From the NCBI RefSeq assembly GCF_015694525.1, contig NZ_JADQDM010000001.1, positions 744,001 through 808,000 of the forward strand: a stretch of 64,000 nt of DNA, written 5' to 3'. Both the position numbers and the translations under genes were made by a program. The stretch's first letter is position 1. Every line of letters starts with the position of its first letter. Positions 18,126 to 26,963 of this stretch are shown here, piece after piece. The notes under the pieces are model-generated. The model did no database searches and had not been told where the DNA came from. It saw only the letters and a program-made list of their open reading frames with translations. Source of the DNA: Hymenobacter ruricola (GTDB lineage: Bacteria; Bacteroidota; Bacteroidia; Cytophagales; Hymenobacteraceae).

Positions 18126-19565
18126 ATGCGACGTTCCCTGTATTTCCTGCTGCTGCTCATTGTCGGGACCACCCAGTTATCGGCCTGCGCGCAGGCCGGC
18201 ACCGACCAGCCGGCCGCGGCGCCCGCGGCCGTGCGGCCCGGCCAGCCGCTGCCCTGGCTCGATTCTTTGCTGAACAGCTCGCCCGTTCTGCGCCAGCACC
18301 AGGTGGGCCTGAGCCTGGCCTACGCCGACAGCGCCCGCCCGTTCTACGGCTTTCAGGACAGCAAATACTTCACCCCGGCCAGCAACATGAAGCTGTTCAG
18401 CTTCTACGCCGGCCTGCACCTGCTGGGCGACTCGCTGCCCAGCCTGCGCTACTTCAGCCGCCACGACACGCTGTTTTTCCAGGGCACCGGCGACCCCACG
18501 CTGCTGCACGGCGACGTGCCCAGCCGCCGCGCCTACAGCTTCCTGCTAAACCGGCCGGAGAAAGTGCTGGCCTACGGCGACATCAGATGCGTCACGCCCT
18601 TCGGCCCCGGCTGGACCTGGGACGACTACGGCTACTATTTCCAGCCCGAGCGCGGCGCCTTTCCCATTTATGGCAACACCGTGCGCTTCTACGCCACGCC
18701 CACGGCGCCGGCCAAAACGCGGGCCGGCGGCACCGCCTCGGCCCGCCCGGCGGGGCCGGTGTCGCGCGTGCGGGTGCTGCCACGCTACTTTGTGCCGCTG
18801 GTGGGCCCGGCCACGCCCGAATTGCTCACGCCGGGCCTCGACAAAGACACCCACGTGCTGCGCGACTTGCAGGAAAACCGCTTCCACGTGCTGCCTTCCA
18901 ACAAAAAGTGGGTCGATGAAACGCCCTTCGTCACCAGCCGCGGGCTGATGCTGCGGCTGCTGGGCGACACCCTGCGCCGCGCCACCGCCAACGCCGCCTG
19001 GCGCCCCCGGCCGGGCCAGGACTCCATCCGCACGCTGCACGGGCTGCGCGTCGATTCGCTCTACCGCCGCATGCTGCGCGTGAGCGACAACTTCCTGGCC
19101 GAGCAGCTGCTGCTGATGTGCAGCACCACCATCGGCAGCCACGACTCGCTCAGCACCGGCCGCGTGATTCGCTACGCCCGCCGCCGCCTGCTCCCCGGCC
19201 TGCCCGACCCCGTGCATTGGGTGGACGGCTCCGGCCTCTCGCGCCTCAACCTGGTTACGCCGCGCACCCTCACGGCGCTGCTGCTCAAGCTGCACCAGGA
19301 AGTGCCCGAGCCGCGCCTGCTGAGCTTGCTGGCGGCCGGCGGGGGCCAGGGCACCCTGCGCAAGCGCTACCACGACGCCGCCGGCCCCTGGGTGTGGGGC
19401 AAAACCGGTACCCTCAGCAACAACCTGAACGTGTGCGGCTACCTGCGCACCAAAAGCGGCCGGCTGGTGGCCTTCACCTTCATGAACAACAACCACGTGA
19501 CCGACAGCGGCGACATGCGCAACGAAGTGGAGCGCGTGCTGCGGCTGGTGCGCGAGCGGCTGTAG
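18126..19565 (+). CDS. dacB: D-alanyl-D-alanine carboxypeptidase/endopeptidase, PBP4 type (peptidase S13)
   Basis: This 479-residue lipoprotein has a signal peptide with lipobox LSAC (Cys21). The penicillin-binding motifs are complete: SNMK with Ser85 and Lys88, SDN in VSDNFLAEQLL, and KTG in WGKTGTLSNN. It trims or cleaves peptidoglycan cross-bridges in the periplasm. The ATG at 18126 begins the signal peptide. It is the only clear housekeeping gene inside the defence-rich segment. A small palindrome (19588-19618) follows it. Confidence 0.93.
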   Translation: MRRSLYFLLLLIVGTTQLSACAQAGTDQPAAAPAAVRPGQPLPWLDSLLNSSPVLRQHQVGLSLAYADSARPFYGFQDSKYFTPASNMKLFSFYAGLHLLGDSLPSLRYFSRHDTLFFQGTGDPTLLHGDVPSRRAYSFLLNRPEKVLAYGDIRCVTPFGPGWTWDDYGYYFQPERGAFPIYGNTVRFYATPTAPAKTRAGGTASARPAGPVSRVRVLPRYFVPLVGPATPELLTPGLDKDTHVLRDLQENRFHVLPSNKKWVDETPFVTSRGLMLRLLGDTLRRATANAAWRPRPGQDSIRTLHGLRVDSLYRRMLRVSDNFLAEQLLLMCSTTIGSHDSLSTGRVIRYARRRLLPGLPDPVHWVDGSGLSRLNLVTPRTLTALLLKLHQEVPEPRLLSLLAAGGGQGTLRKRYHDAAGPWVWGKTGTLSNNLNVCGYLRTKSGRLVAFTFMNNNHVTDSGDMRNEVERVLRLVRERL

Positions 19566-19587
19566 AAGTCGAGGGGTTATAAATCGT

Positions 19588-19618
19588 CTGTCATCCTTCG
19601 CTAAGCTCAGGATGACAG
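19588..19618. repeat. Mini palindrome of the GTCATCCTGAGC family
   Basis: CTGTCATCC at 19588-19596 is mirrored by GGATGACAG at 19610-19618, with remnants of GAGC and GCGAA in the loop. It lies between two convergent genes and may help termination. Confidence 0.65.
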
Positions 19619-19628
19619 GAGAAAAGGG

Positions 19629-22214
19629 CTACAGCGCCAGCACCCGCGTGCTTTCCTCGCCGAACTGGCTGATGACGCGCACGGCCACGCGGCGGCCCGG
19701 CCGCAAGCTGATGGGGTGGGAGCGGAAGCCGTAGAGCCGCTCCCAGGCGTCTTCGTCGAGTTCGATTCGCAGGGTTTGCTCGGCTTTTTTCTTGGCGGTG
19801 GCGCTGGCCTGGCCGTCGAGCTTGGCGCGCCACTTTTTGAACTCGCCTTTCTCGCCGCCGCAGAAGAAAACCTGACGCACCAGGAAGTTGGAGCCGTCGT
19901 AGTCGTCGTCGAGCATCCAGTAGGCAATGTCGTCGACGGAGCGGGCGGCCAGGCGGTTGTTGATGGGGTCCCAGATGTCGAGGCCGCGCACTTCCACGGT
20001 GGCGGTGCCGGCGGCTTCGTCGCGCAGCAGGCCAATTTCGGGCTCGCCGATGGTGACGAAGGAGGCGGCTTTCTTATCTTTTTTCAGCAAGCCCTCCTGC
20101 AGCAGGTCTTCGCCGATGCGGGCGCGCGTCACCTGAAACGTGCCGGCGCTGGTGGTTTGCTCGCGGTTTTCGATGGCGTCGTCGAAGGAAAAGCCCAGCA
20201 CCACCAGCCAGTCGGCGTCGCCGAGCTGACGGCACTCCTTCACGGCCTCGTTCACCTGGCTTTTGCTCACGGTGCCGAAGCGCGGCCCCAGCAGGAAATA
20301 GGCCTTGCGCTCGCGGCCCTCGGCGTCGCGCCAGTAGCCCTCGGCGGGCAGGGCGGGGGAGGCGCGGCGCTCCACGCGCAGGAACACGGCCTGCTCGTTT
20401 TTGGCCCCGTTGCGCACGCCCGAGGCCGTGAGGCCGGCAAACACCCGGCCCTCAAACTGGGCCTGGCTTTCCAACTCTTCGGGCGGCGTTTCCAGCTCCT
20501 CGGGGGCCACGGGGTTCAGGCTTTGCAGGGTTTCGACGGTGAAGGGACCGGCCACACGCAGGCGTTTTTTGTCTTCCTCGGGCTGGTCGTAGAGCTTCTC
20601 GCTGGCCGGCGGCTCGTCGTTGGCCAGGCTCTTGAGGGTGATGTGCGGCACCTCCTTGTAGCGAAAACCCTGGCGAATGTCCTGCCCGGCTTCGTCATAT
20701 AGGTGGTAGTAAGGGAAGCTGGCCGTCATCAGCCGCGTTTTGGCGATGTTGAGGGCAATGCGCGAGGTATCGATGGTTATCCAGCGGCGGCCCCACTGCT
20801 CGGCCACGTAAGCAGTGGTGCCGCTGCCGCAGGAGGGGTCCAGCACCAGGTCGCCGGGGTCGGTGCACATGAGCATGCAGCGCTTGACTATTTCCTCGTT
20901 TGTCTGGACTACGTAATTTTTCCCTGTCGCTCCGCCTAGTCCTAACCAGATATTATTGATTTCAACGGCAGGGAAATCCTTAGCGTAACGTTTGAATACT
21001 AGCCGGGATTTTTGGGCAATTACTCTTCCTGATTCAAACAGCTTTGGAATCGACTTGGGACTGACTTTCCAAGAATTTCCACCTGAAGGATATTCCTTTC
21101 CGTTGATAGTCACAGGTTCATTAGGTCCTGGTTTATCAGAAAAAAGCGGATTATACCGAAAAACTTTAGCGCCTTTCGGTAAATCGTTGAGTCCAAAAGC
21201 TTCTTCTTTCGACAGGGTTCTGACGGTACCGTCTGCTAATTCAACATTCGTAAATCCAGACCCTCCAACACCCATTAAATTTCGCTCAACATACAATTGG
21301 TGGTATTTTGCTTGTTCTTTATTCTTCGCATACCAGACCAAATACTCATTAATTGGCGGTAAAAAGTCTCCTGATTGGCTTCCCTTTTTCTGGAATATTA
21401 CCAAGCCAATAAAGTTACTGCTTCCCAATACTTCATCCATCAAATTCCGAACAAGGTGTACGTTCTCGTCCGAAATCTGTACGAAGCAAGAGCCGGATTC
21501 CGTCAGTAGCTCCCGCGCCACCAGCAGGCGGTCGCGCAGGTAGCTGAGGTAGCTGTGGATGCCCAGCTCCCAGGTGTCGCGGAAGGCTTTGATTTGCTCG
21601 GGCTCGGAGGACAGGTGCTCGTCCTTGCCGTCCTGCACGGTGCGGTTGTTGAGTTTGATTTGCCAGTTCGAGCCGTATTTGATGCCGTAGGGCGGGTCGA
21701 GGTACACCATCTGCACCTTTTTGTCGAGGCCTTCGCGCTCCAGCAGCGAGGTCATCACCGAGAGCGAATCGCCGAGGATGAGGCGGTTTTCCCAGGCGGC
21801 GTGGTGCTGGTAGTAGCTCAGCGGCTTGTCGAGCTCGTCCACGGTCTGGTAGTCCTGGCCGAAGAGGCCGAGCTGGGCGTTGGCCTGGGCCAGCCGCTCG
21901 CGGTAGAGCCGCGACATGAGCTCCTGCGGGCGCACGTGCTCGTGGCGGTAGAGCGAGCGGATGTCGAGCTTGAGGTAATCGGGGCGGTCCTCGCCCTCGT
22001 GTTCGTACTTGCCCAGCCATTTCAGCTCGGGGTCCTGCCCGCGGTGCACCACGGGGTTTTTGTCGAGCAGGCGCGTGGAATGGCCCTGCACTTTGGGGTT
22101 GAATTGCTCGGCGCCGGCCTCGGTTTCGGACGGGATGTATGTGCGCTTGTCCTGGTGGGTGTAGGCGGTGGGGTCGGCGGCGGGGGTAGGCGCGGAGGTG
22201 GCTTTCTTGGGCAT
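19629..22214 (-). CDS. Type III-like restriction-modification DNA methyltransferase (Mod)
   Basis: This 861-residue protein starts at the ATG at 22214 (MPKKATS). Motif IV DPPYG (about residues 173-177) precedes the SAM-binding motif I DPSCGSGTTA (459-468), the beta-class order of type III Mod proteins, with an upstream NRLILGDSL segment. The product is probably N6-methyladenine. Residues about 245-435, between the two motifs, hold the target recognition domain; their DNA (about 20915-21485) has about 40% GC in sampled lines against 67% in flanking ones. The helicase-nuclease gene lies just upstream on the same strand, with a palindromic element in the 119-bp gap. Confidence 0.93.
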   Translation of the reverse strand: MPKKATSAPTPAADPTAYTHQDKRTYIPSETEAGAEQFNPKVQGHSTRLLDKNPVVHRGQDPELKWLGKYEHEGEDRPDYLKLDIRSLYRHEHVRPQELMSRLYRERLAQANAQLGLFGQDYQTVDELDKPLSYYQHHAAWENRLILGDSLSVMTSLLEREGLDKKVQMVYLDPPYGIKYGSNWQIKLNNRTVQDGKDEHLSSEPEQIKAFRDTWELGIHSYLSYLRDRLLVARELLTESGSCFVQISDENVHLVRNLMDEVLGSSNFIGLVIFQKKGSQSGDFLPPINEYLVWYAKNKEQAKYHQLYVERNLMGVGGSGFTNVELADGTVRTLSKEEAFGLNDLPKGAKVFRYNPLFSDKPGPNEPVTINGKEYPSGGNSWKVSPKSIPKLFESGRVIAQKSRLVFKRYAKDFPAVEINNIWLGLGGATGKNYVVQTNEEIVKRCMLMCTDPGDLVLDPSCGSGTTAYVAEQWGRRWITIDTSRIALNIAKTRLMTASFPYYHLYDEAGQDIRQGFRYKEVPHITLKSLANDEPPASEKLYDQPEEDKKRLRVAGPFTVETLQSLNPVAPEELETPPEELESQAQFEGRVFAGLTASGVRNGAKNEQAVFLRVERRASPALPAEGYWRDAEGRERKAYFLLGPRFGTVSKSQVNEAVKECRQLGDADWLVVLGFSFDDAIENREQTTSAGTFQVTRARIGEDLLQEGLLKKDKKAASFVTIGEPEIGLLRDEAAGTATVEVRGLDIWDPINNRLAARSVDDIAYWMLDDDYDGSNFLVRQVFFCGGEKGEFKKWRAKLDGQASATAKKKAEQTLRIELDEDAWERLYGFRSHPISLRPGRRVAVRVISQFGEESTRVLAL

Positions 22215-22230
22215 TGGGAAAGAATAGAAC

Positions 22231-22326
22231 GTCATGCAGAGCGCAGCGAAGCATCTCGCGTGCAGCAGTGAATCAATCGATTGGGTTACTTGAGCACGCG
22301 AGATGCTTCGCTGCGCTCTGCATGAC
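22231..22326. repeat. Long palindromic element between res and mod, GAAGCATCT family
   Basis: Perfect 32-nt arms at 22231-22262 and 22295-22326 (GTCATGCAGAGCGCAGCGAA to GCATCTCGCGTG) with a 32-nt loop. It fills most of the gap between the two restriction-modification genes and would be transcribed with them. Confidence 0.85.
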
Positions 22327-22333
22327 GGACTGA

Positions 22334-25300
22334 CTACAATCCCTGAATTTTCTCCACCAGTTGGTTGCGGAAGTATTTCTCGCTCTCGCTGATTTCGACG
22401 AAGGCCCAGGGCTCGTCGGGCGGCAGGCCGAGGGCGGCCAGGTCGCCGTTCACGGCGGGCAGCCAGTAGTGCTCGGTGTAGAGTTTCTTGGCTTGCTTGT
22501 CGCGGTTCATGCCCGTCACCTCAATTATCAGGTTCACGGTCTGACCGCTGCGGGTGCGCACGCGGGCGATGAAATCGGGCACGTAGTTGCCGGGCTGGCC
22601 TTCCTTTAGGTAGGGGATTTTGAAGTCGAGAAAGGCGTTTTTGACGTAGCTCAGTACCTGGGGCAGGTCTTCGAGCACCTTGGCGCAGATCTGCTCCCAG
22701 CTCTGGGTGTCGGCCACCACGTAGTTGACGTGGCTTTTCGTAGTTTCGAACACCGGCCGGGTGGTTTGGCCGTGCACGAAGCGGGTGCTGCCGTGGGCGT
22801 TGTAAGGCATGGGCACCGGCCGGATGCGGCGCTCTTCGGCCGGCAGGCCCACCGTGATGGCCTGGTTGATGTGGCTGGCCACGGCCTTGCTGTCCCAGTA
22901 TTTCACCAGCCGCTTGAAGGCCGGGTCGGTCTGGTGCACCAGCGTGAGGCACTCGTGGTACCACTGTTCCACGATGCGGCGCACCGGGCCGAAATACTGC
23001 ATGAGGGGCGCGCCGCCTACATCGGAAAAGTGGTAGCGCATCACCTCGTTGGCCACGTAGTACACCGCCTCGTTGTCGCGGATGCGCTCGTGGGCTTCGA
23101 GCCGCATGTTTTCAGTGCTGCCCGAAAACGCCGACGCCAACTCCGTATGGGTCGGGATTTTGGAGAAGTCCAGCTCGAACTTGCCCACGGCCGCGAAGTC
23201 GGGCACGAGGGCACCGGTGCCCAGCTCCTCGCGGTAGCCGGCCAGGTTGGGAAAGCGGATTTCGAGGTGCTCGCGCTCGGGCAGGGCTCGAATGGGCGTG
23301 ATTTCCTCGCCCTCGGGGCCGGCACCGCTGCTGCCCTTGCCCCGCCGAAACGCCTTGAAGGGAATGCCGATGATGCGGGCGTACTCCGGCGGAAACTTGT
23401 ACTCCACAATGCGCGCCTTATCGGCCTTGGTGGCACCGGTCACGGCCTCGCCGTTTCGGTCGTAGCCCTGCAGTTCGTAGTAGCGGCGGCGCAGGGCGCG
23501 GCCGGCTACTTGTTCGCACAGCAGCTGCGAGCCAAAGGCACGCAAGCCCACGATGTGCGTCACGGTATTGGCGTCCCAGCCTTCGGTGAGCATGCTCACC
23601 GACACCACGCAGCGCACGTGGGCGCCCAGCTTGCCGGGCCGGCCCACGGTGTTCACCACCTCGCGCAGCAGGTCGGCCTCGGTCAGGTCGTCGGCCGAGC
23701 GGTCGGGGTAGAGGCGGCGGTACTCCTGCCGGAACTGCCGGATTTCGTCCTTGAACACCCGCCGGAAGGCTTCGTCTACCTGCCCGCTGTTTTCCAGCGC
23801 GTCGGAGTCGATGAGTAGCGTGGGCGGGCGATGGCGCGGCGACTTGTCGGGCAGGTAGTTCGAGAAAATGTCGTGGTGTCCCAGCGCCACCTGCCGGCCG
23901 TGGGTGGGGTCGTCGTACTCGTAGCCGGCAATGTGCTTGTACACTTCCTTCGACACGCCGGTGTTGTTGCACACCACAATCAGCACCGGGGGCGTGCTCA
24001 GGAGCTCGGGTCGGCGCTCGCCGCGCTCGCGCACCCCCTGGTCGTATTCTTCGTAATGGGCCACCAGCTGGTCGAGGGCCGTGACGAGCAGCTGCGGCAG
24101 CTCGGGCTTTTTCTCTACATAAGCCGCGTCCTTCTCCTTGCGCTCGGTAGCTTTGCCCATCTTGGGCAGGGCGTCCTTCACGTTCTCGTAGAGGTTGCGT
24201 AGCACTGGCATGTCCAGCTGCTGGGTGTCGTCCTTTTCGGGCAGGTAGGGAATTTTCACCAGCCCACTCTCGATGGCTTCAACCAGGCCGAAATCGGTGA
24301 CAATCCACGGGAACAGCGTGTAGGGCTTGTAGCCGGAGCCTTGCAGGTAGTAGGGCGTGGCTGAGAGGTCGTACACGGCCGTGAGCTGGTAGCGCTGTCC
24401 AAGCTCGCGCAGCCCGCTGAACCACACGGCGGCGCGGGCGTTTTCGTCGGCGCCGGCCTCGTCGGCGTCGGTTGCTTTCTTCTTTTTGCCAGGGGCTTCC
24501 TGGGGCAGGTAGCAGTGGTGGGCTTCGTCGTTGAGCACCAGCAGGCGGCTGCCGGGCCGGAAGCCACTGAGCAGGCGCCGGAAAACCTGGGCGTAGTCTT
24601 CGTATTCTTCCTGCTTTTTGCCGTCGGCGCCCACCTTGCCGTCGAATACGCCGCGCTTGTTGCCTTGCAGCGTGCGCGGTTCAAACTGGTGGTAGTTGCA
24701 GATAACCAGTCGGGCGTTGAGGCCTTCGAGCAGGTCCTCGTACTGGGCAGGCACCAGCTTGCGCTCGTGGTAGTAGTCCTGGGCGTAGTTGCGGTCGGAA
24801 GTGGTGTCGGCGCGCAGCACGCCCAGCCGGTCGCGGATGGTGATGCCGGGCGCCACCAGCAGGAAGTTGTCGGCGAAGCGCACGTCCTGCCGGTACTGCT
24901 GGCGGTTGAGGTAGTGGTAGAGGATGAGGGCGGCCATGACCACGGTTTTGCCGCTGCCGGTGGCCATTTTGAAGGCGATGCGCGGCAGGTGGTCGGCCGC
25001 GTGGGCCGATACCGACTGTTGACCTTCGCGCAACTGGCCCAGGATGTGGCTGCCGGCGTTGGAGCGGGCGGCCACCTCGTTCAGCCAAATAGCAGTCTCC
25101 ACGGCTTCGCGCTGGGCAAAAAAGAGCTTTTTGCGGGGCGATTCGTCCTCGTCGGGAAACCAGAAGGCCAGTAATTCACGCGTCACGCGGGTGACGTCGG
25201 GATAGCCGGCGGCGCGCCAGAGGCCCACCTCCTTGCGCACCAGGTTGATGAGGTGCGTGCCATAGGCCGCGGCGGCTTCGTTGAAGGCAAACACCTCTTT

Positions 25301-25489
25301 CTGACCCTTGTGCCGGCCCGGAATCACCTGCACCTCGGGCACGAACAGGCGGCGGCCGGGCTCTACTTTGGCGTAGTCGAGGTTGCCTTCGAGGTCGGTG
25401 GCGTAATGCTTGTCGGGCGCCAGGTAAGGGTTGTTGAGGATTGGGTTGTCCGGCAGGCGGAGCTGGGTAGAATCAGGATTGCCATCCAT
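22334..25489 (-). CDS. Type III-like restriction endonuclease, DEAD/DEAH helicase-nuclease subunit (Res)
   Basis: This 1051-residue protein starts at the ATG at 25489 (MDGNPDSTQL). Superfamily 2 helicase motifs are clear: ATGSGKT at about 176-182, DEAH at 321-324 and LSATPYYL shortly after. The C-terminal domain has YVPDFIARVR and then NLIIEVTGMNRDKQAK. This is a PD-ExK-like nuclease with Thr in place of the usual Lys directly after Glu-Val, and lysines a few residues later. It would cut unmodified DNA while translocating, together with the Mod subunit encoded next. A 41-nt perfect palindrome begins 6 nt before the start codon. Confidence 0.9.
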   Translation of the reverse strand: MDGNPDSTQLRLPDNPILNNPYLAPDKHYATDLEGNLDYAKVEPGRRLFVPEVQVIPGRHKGQKEVFAFNEAAAAYGTHLINLVRKEVGLWRAAGYPDVTRVTRELLAFWFPDEDESPRKKLFFAQREAVETAIWLNEVAARSNAGSHILGQLREGQQSVSAHAADHLPRIAFKMATGSGKTVVMAALILYHYLNRQQYRQDVRFADNFLLVAPGITIRDRLGVLRADTTSDRNYAQDYYHERKLVPAQYEDLLEGLNARLVICNYHQFEPRTLQGNKRGVFDGKVGADGKKQEEYEDYAQVFRRLLSGFRPGSRLLVLNDEAHHCYLPQEAPGKKKKATDADEAGADENARAAVWFSGLRELGQRYQLTAVYDLSATPYYLQGSGYKPYTLFPWIVTDFGLVEAIESGLVKIPYLPEKDDTQQLDMPVLRNLYENVKDALPKMGKATERKEKDAAYVEKKPELPQLLVTALDQLVAHYEEYDQGVRERGERRPELLSTPPVLIVVCNNTGVSKEVYKHIAGYEYDDPTHGRQVALGHHDIFSNYLPDKSPRHRPPTLLIDSDALENSGQVDEAFRRVFKDEIRQFRQEYRRLYPDRSADDLTEADLLREVVNTVGRPGKLGAHVRCVVSVSMLTEGWDANTVTHIVGLRAFGSQLLCEQVAGRALRRRYYELQGYDRNGEAVTGATKADKARIVEYKFPPEYARIIGIPFKAFRRGKGSSGAGPEGEEITPIRALPEREHLEIRFPNLAGYREELGTGALVPDFAAVGKFELDFSKIPTHTELASAFSGSTENMRLEAHERIRDNEAVYYVANEVMRYHFSDVGGAPLMQYFGPVRRIVEQWYHECLTLVHQTDPAFKRLVKYWDSKAVASHINQAITVGLPAEERRIRPVPMPYNAHGSTRFVHGQTTRPVFETTKSHVNYVVADTQSWEQICAKVLEDLPQVLSYVKNAFLDFKIPYLKEGQPGNYVPDFIARVRTRSGQTVNLIIEVTGMNRDKQAKKLYTEHYWLPAVNGDLAALGLPPDEPWAFVEISESEKYFRNQLVEKIQGL

Positions 25490-25494
25490 AGAAA

Positions 25495-25535
25495 AGGTTG
25501 TGAGACATATTTGATACAAATATGTCTCACAACCT
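25495..25535. promoter_or_regulatory. 41-nt perfect palindromic operator between res and the HTH gene
   Basis: Arms at 25495-25513 (AGGTTGTGAGACATATTTG) and 25517-25535 are perfectly complementary, 19 nt each, with spacer ATA. CATATTTG, one base off the -7 consensus, appears on both strands inside it (25506-25513 and 25517-25524). A dimeric regulator bound here would block both divergent promoters. It ends 6 nt from the res start and 88 nt from the HTH gene. Confidence 0.7.
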
Positions 25536-25622
25536 CTCGGTTTGCGTCAAATTGGTGAAATAAGCGGTGGCCAGGCCCGTGGTAGAACGGCCCAATTTTG
25601 GCCCTTTCTACTCCGACCCGAT

Positions 25623-25985
25623 ATGGCCAAGCAACACCGCGGGGAAATTCTACAGGAGGTGGTTTTGAAAAGCGGGGTGAAGGTGACGAAGCTTTTCGCC
25701 GCCCTCGGCATCAGCCGTGCCACCCTCTACCGCCGCTTTGAGGACCCCAACCTGGACTTCGATTTCATTAAGCGGGTGGGTGAAATCATCTACCACAACT
25801 TCGCTGAAGAATTCAAGGAGCTGGCCCCCGCTGCCGCCGAGCCGGTGGAAGTGTACCAGATTGCCAGCGTGGAGGAGTGCAAAGACAAACTGCTGCACGT
25901 GTATGGCCTGTACCTGGAAAAGGTGCGGCAATATGACGAGCTCAAGGCGAAGTACGACGCGCTGCTGAGCGAAAAAGCTCAATAA
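25623..25985 (+). CDS. Small HTH DNA-binding protein, probable regulator of the restriction locus
   Basis: This 120-residue protein starts at the ATG at 25623. Residues about 14-45 form a helix-turn-helix: SGVKVTKLFAALGISRATLY followed by RRFEDPNLDFDFIKRVGEII. The C-terminal third (EECKDKLLHVYGLYLEKVRQ, then LKAKYDALLSEK) looks like a dimerising coiled coil. It is divergent from res and shares the 41-nt palindrome, so the simplest role is control of restriction expression, like C proteins of other systems. The HNH gene follows after 24 nt in the same operon. Confidence 0.8.
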   Translation: MAKQHRGEILQEVVLKSGVKVTKLFAALGISRATLYRRFEDPNLDFDFIKRVGEIIYHNFAEEFKELAPAAAEPVEVYQIASVEECKDKLLHVYGLYLEKVRQYDELKAKYDALLSEKAQ

Positions 25986-26009
25986 TCTTCCCTGAAAGCA
26001 ACCAAGCCC

Positions 26010-26963
26010 ATGGATTTCTACGTCGGCGTCACAGATAAGTGCTGGTTTGACTTTCTGCGGCAGGAGCCGCGCGAAGACGTGAATTTCTGGAAGCCGCTGG
26101 GTGGAGGCAAGAACTTTGGCGCCGTGCCGTCGGGGGCCCCGTTTCTGCTGAAGCTTAAGAAGCCGTTTCACTGCATCGCGGGGGCTGGCTTTTTCACCAA
26201 CCAGATTGATTTGCCGATTTTTACGGCCTGGGAAATGTTCGGGCCCCGCAACGGCTTCGGCGACTATTTCGACTTTGCGCAGGCTATTCGAAAATACCGG
26301 GCCGCCAACGGCAAGCCCGCCGAAGCCAATCCGGTCATCAGCTGCCTGGTCTTAACGGCCCCCCTCTTCTTCCGCCAGCCCGACTGGATACCCGCGCCCG
26401 AGAGCTGGGGCAATTCCATCGTGACCGGCAAGGTGTACAACACTAGCGAGGCAGTGGGCGGCCAGCTGTGGGCCGACGTGAGCGCCACCATGCTCCGGTA
26501 CCGGCAGGATTCGCTGACGCAGGAACTGGCCACCACTGATTCGCTGGTTTTGGAGTCGCCCGGCATCTACCGCGAGGCGCTGACGAAAGTGCGCGTCGGC
26601 CAGGGCGCTTTCAAAGCAATGGTAACGCAGGCTTACGAGAAGAAATGCGCCATTTCGGGCGAGAAAACGCTGCCCGTATTGGAAGCCGCCCACATTCAGC
26701 CCTTCTCGCAGGCCGGCCCCAACTCGCTCGGCAATGGCCTGCTGCTGCGCTCCGACCTGCACAGGCTCTTCGACCGGCACTACCTCACCATCGACGCTGA
26801 CGACCGCACCGTGCACGTGAGCAGCCGCATCCGCGAGGAATTCCAGAACGGCAAGGAGTACTACCAGTTCGATGGCAAGCCGCTAAAAGTGCTGCCGAAG
26901 CTGCTGGCCGACCAGCCGGCGAAGCAGTACCTACAGCACCACAACGGCCTGTTCATGCCGTAA
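26010..26963 (+). CDS. HNH endonuclease with an EVE/PUA-like N-terminal domain
   Basis: This 317-residue protein has a C-terminal HNH_2-type domain: KKCAISGEKTLPVLEAAHIQ with His228, then Asn242 in LGNGLLL and His251 in SDLHRLFDRHY. The N-terminal 100 residues (MDFYVGVTDKCWFDFL, VPSGAPFLLKLKKPFHCIAG, LPIFTAWEMFGPRNGFG) resemble the EVE/PUA-like modules that read modified bases. Together this suggests a modification-dependent (type IV-like) nuclease. It forms an operon with the HTH gene and sits beside the type III-like genes, extending the defence island. The N-terminal assignment is by pattern and less sure than the HNH domain. Confidence 0.85.
   Translation: MDFYVGVTDKCWFDFLRQEPREDVNFWKPLGGGKNFGAVPSGAPFLLKLKKPFHCIAGAGFFTNQIDLPIFTAWEMFGPRNGFGDYFDFAQAIRKYRAANGKPAEANPVISCLVLTAPLFFRQPDWIPAPESWGNSIVTGKVYNTSEAVGGQLWADVSATMLRYRQDSLTQELATTDSLVLESPGIYREALTKVRVGQGAFKAMVTQAYEKKCAISGEKTLPVLEAAHIQPFSQAGPNSLGNGLLLRSDLHRLFDRHYLTIDADDRTVHVSSRIREEFQNGKEYYQFDGKPLKVLPKLLADQPAKQYLQHHNGLFMP

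Noticed and set aside
25495..25535. The 41-nt palindrome as a terminator
   Set aside because: It lies between the starts of two divergent genes, so neither needs termination there; an operator fits better.
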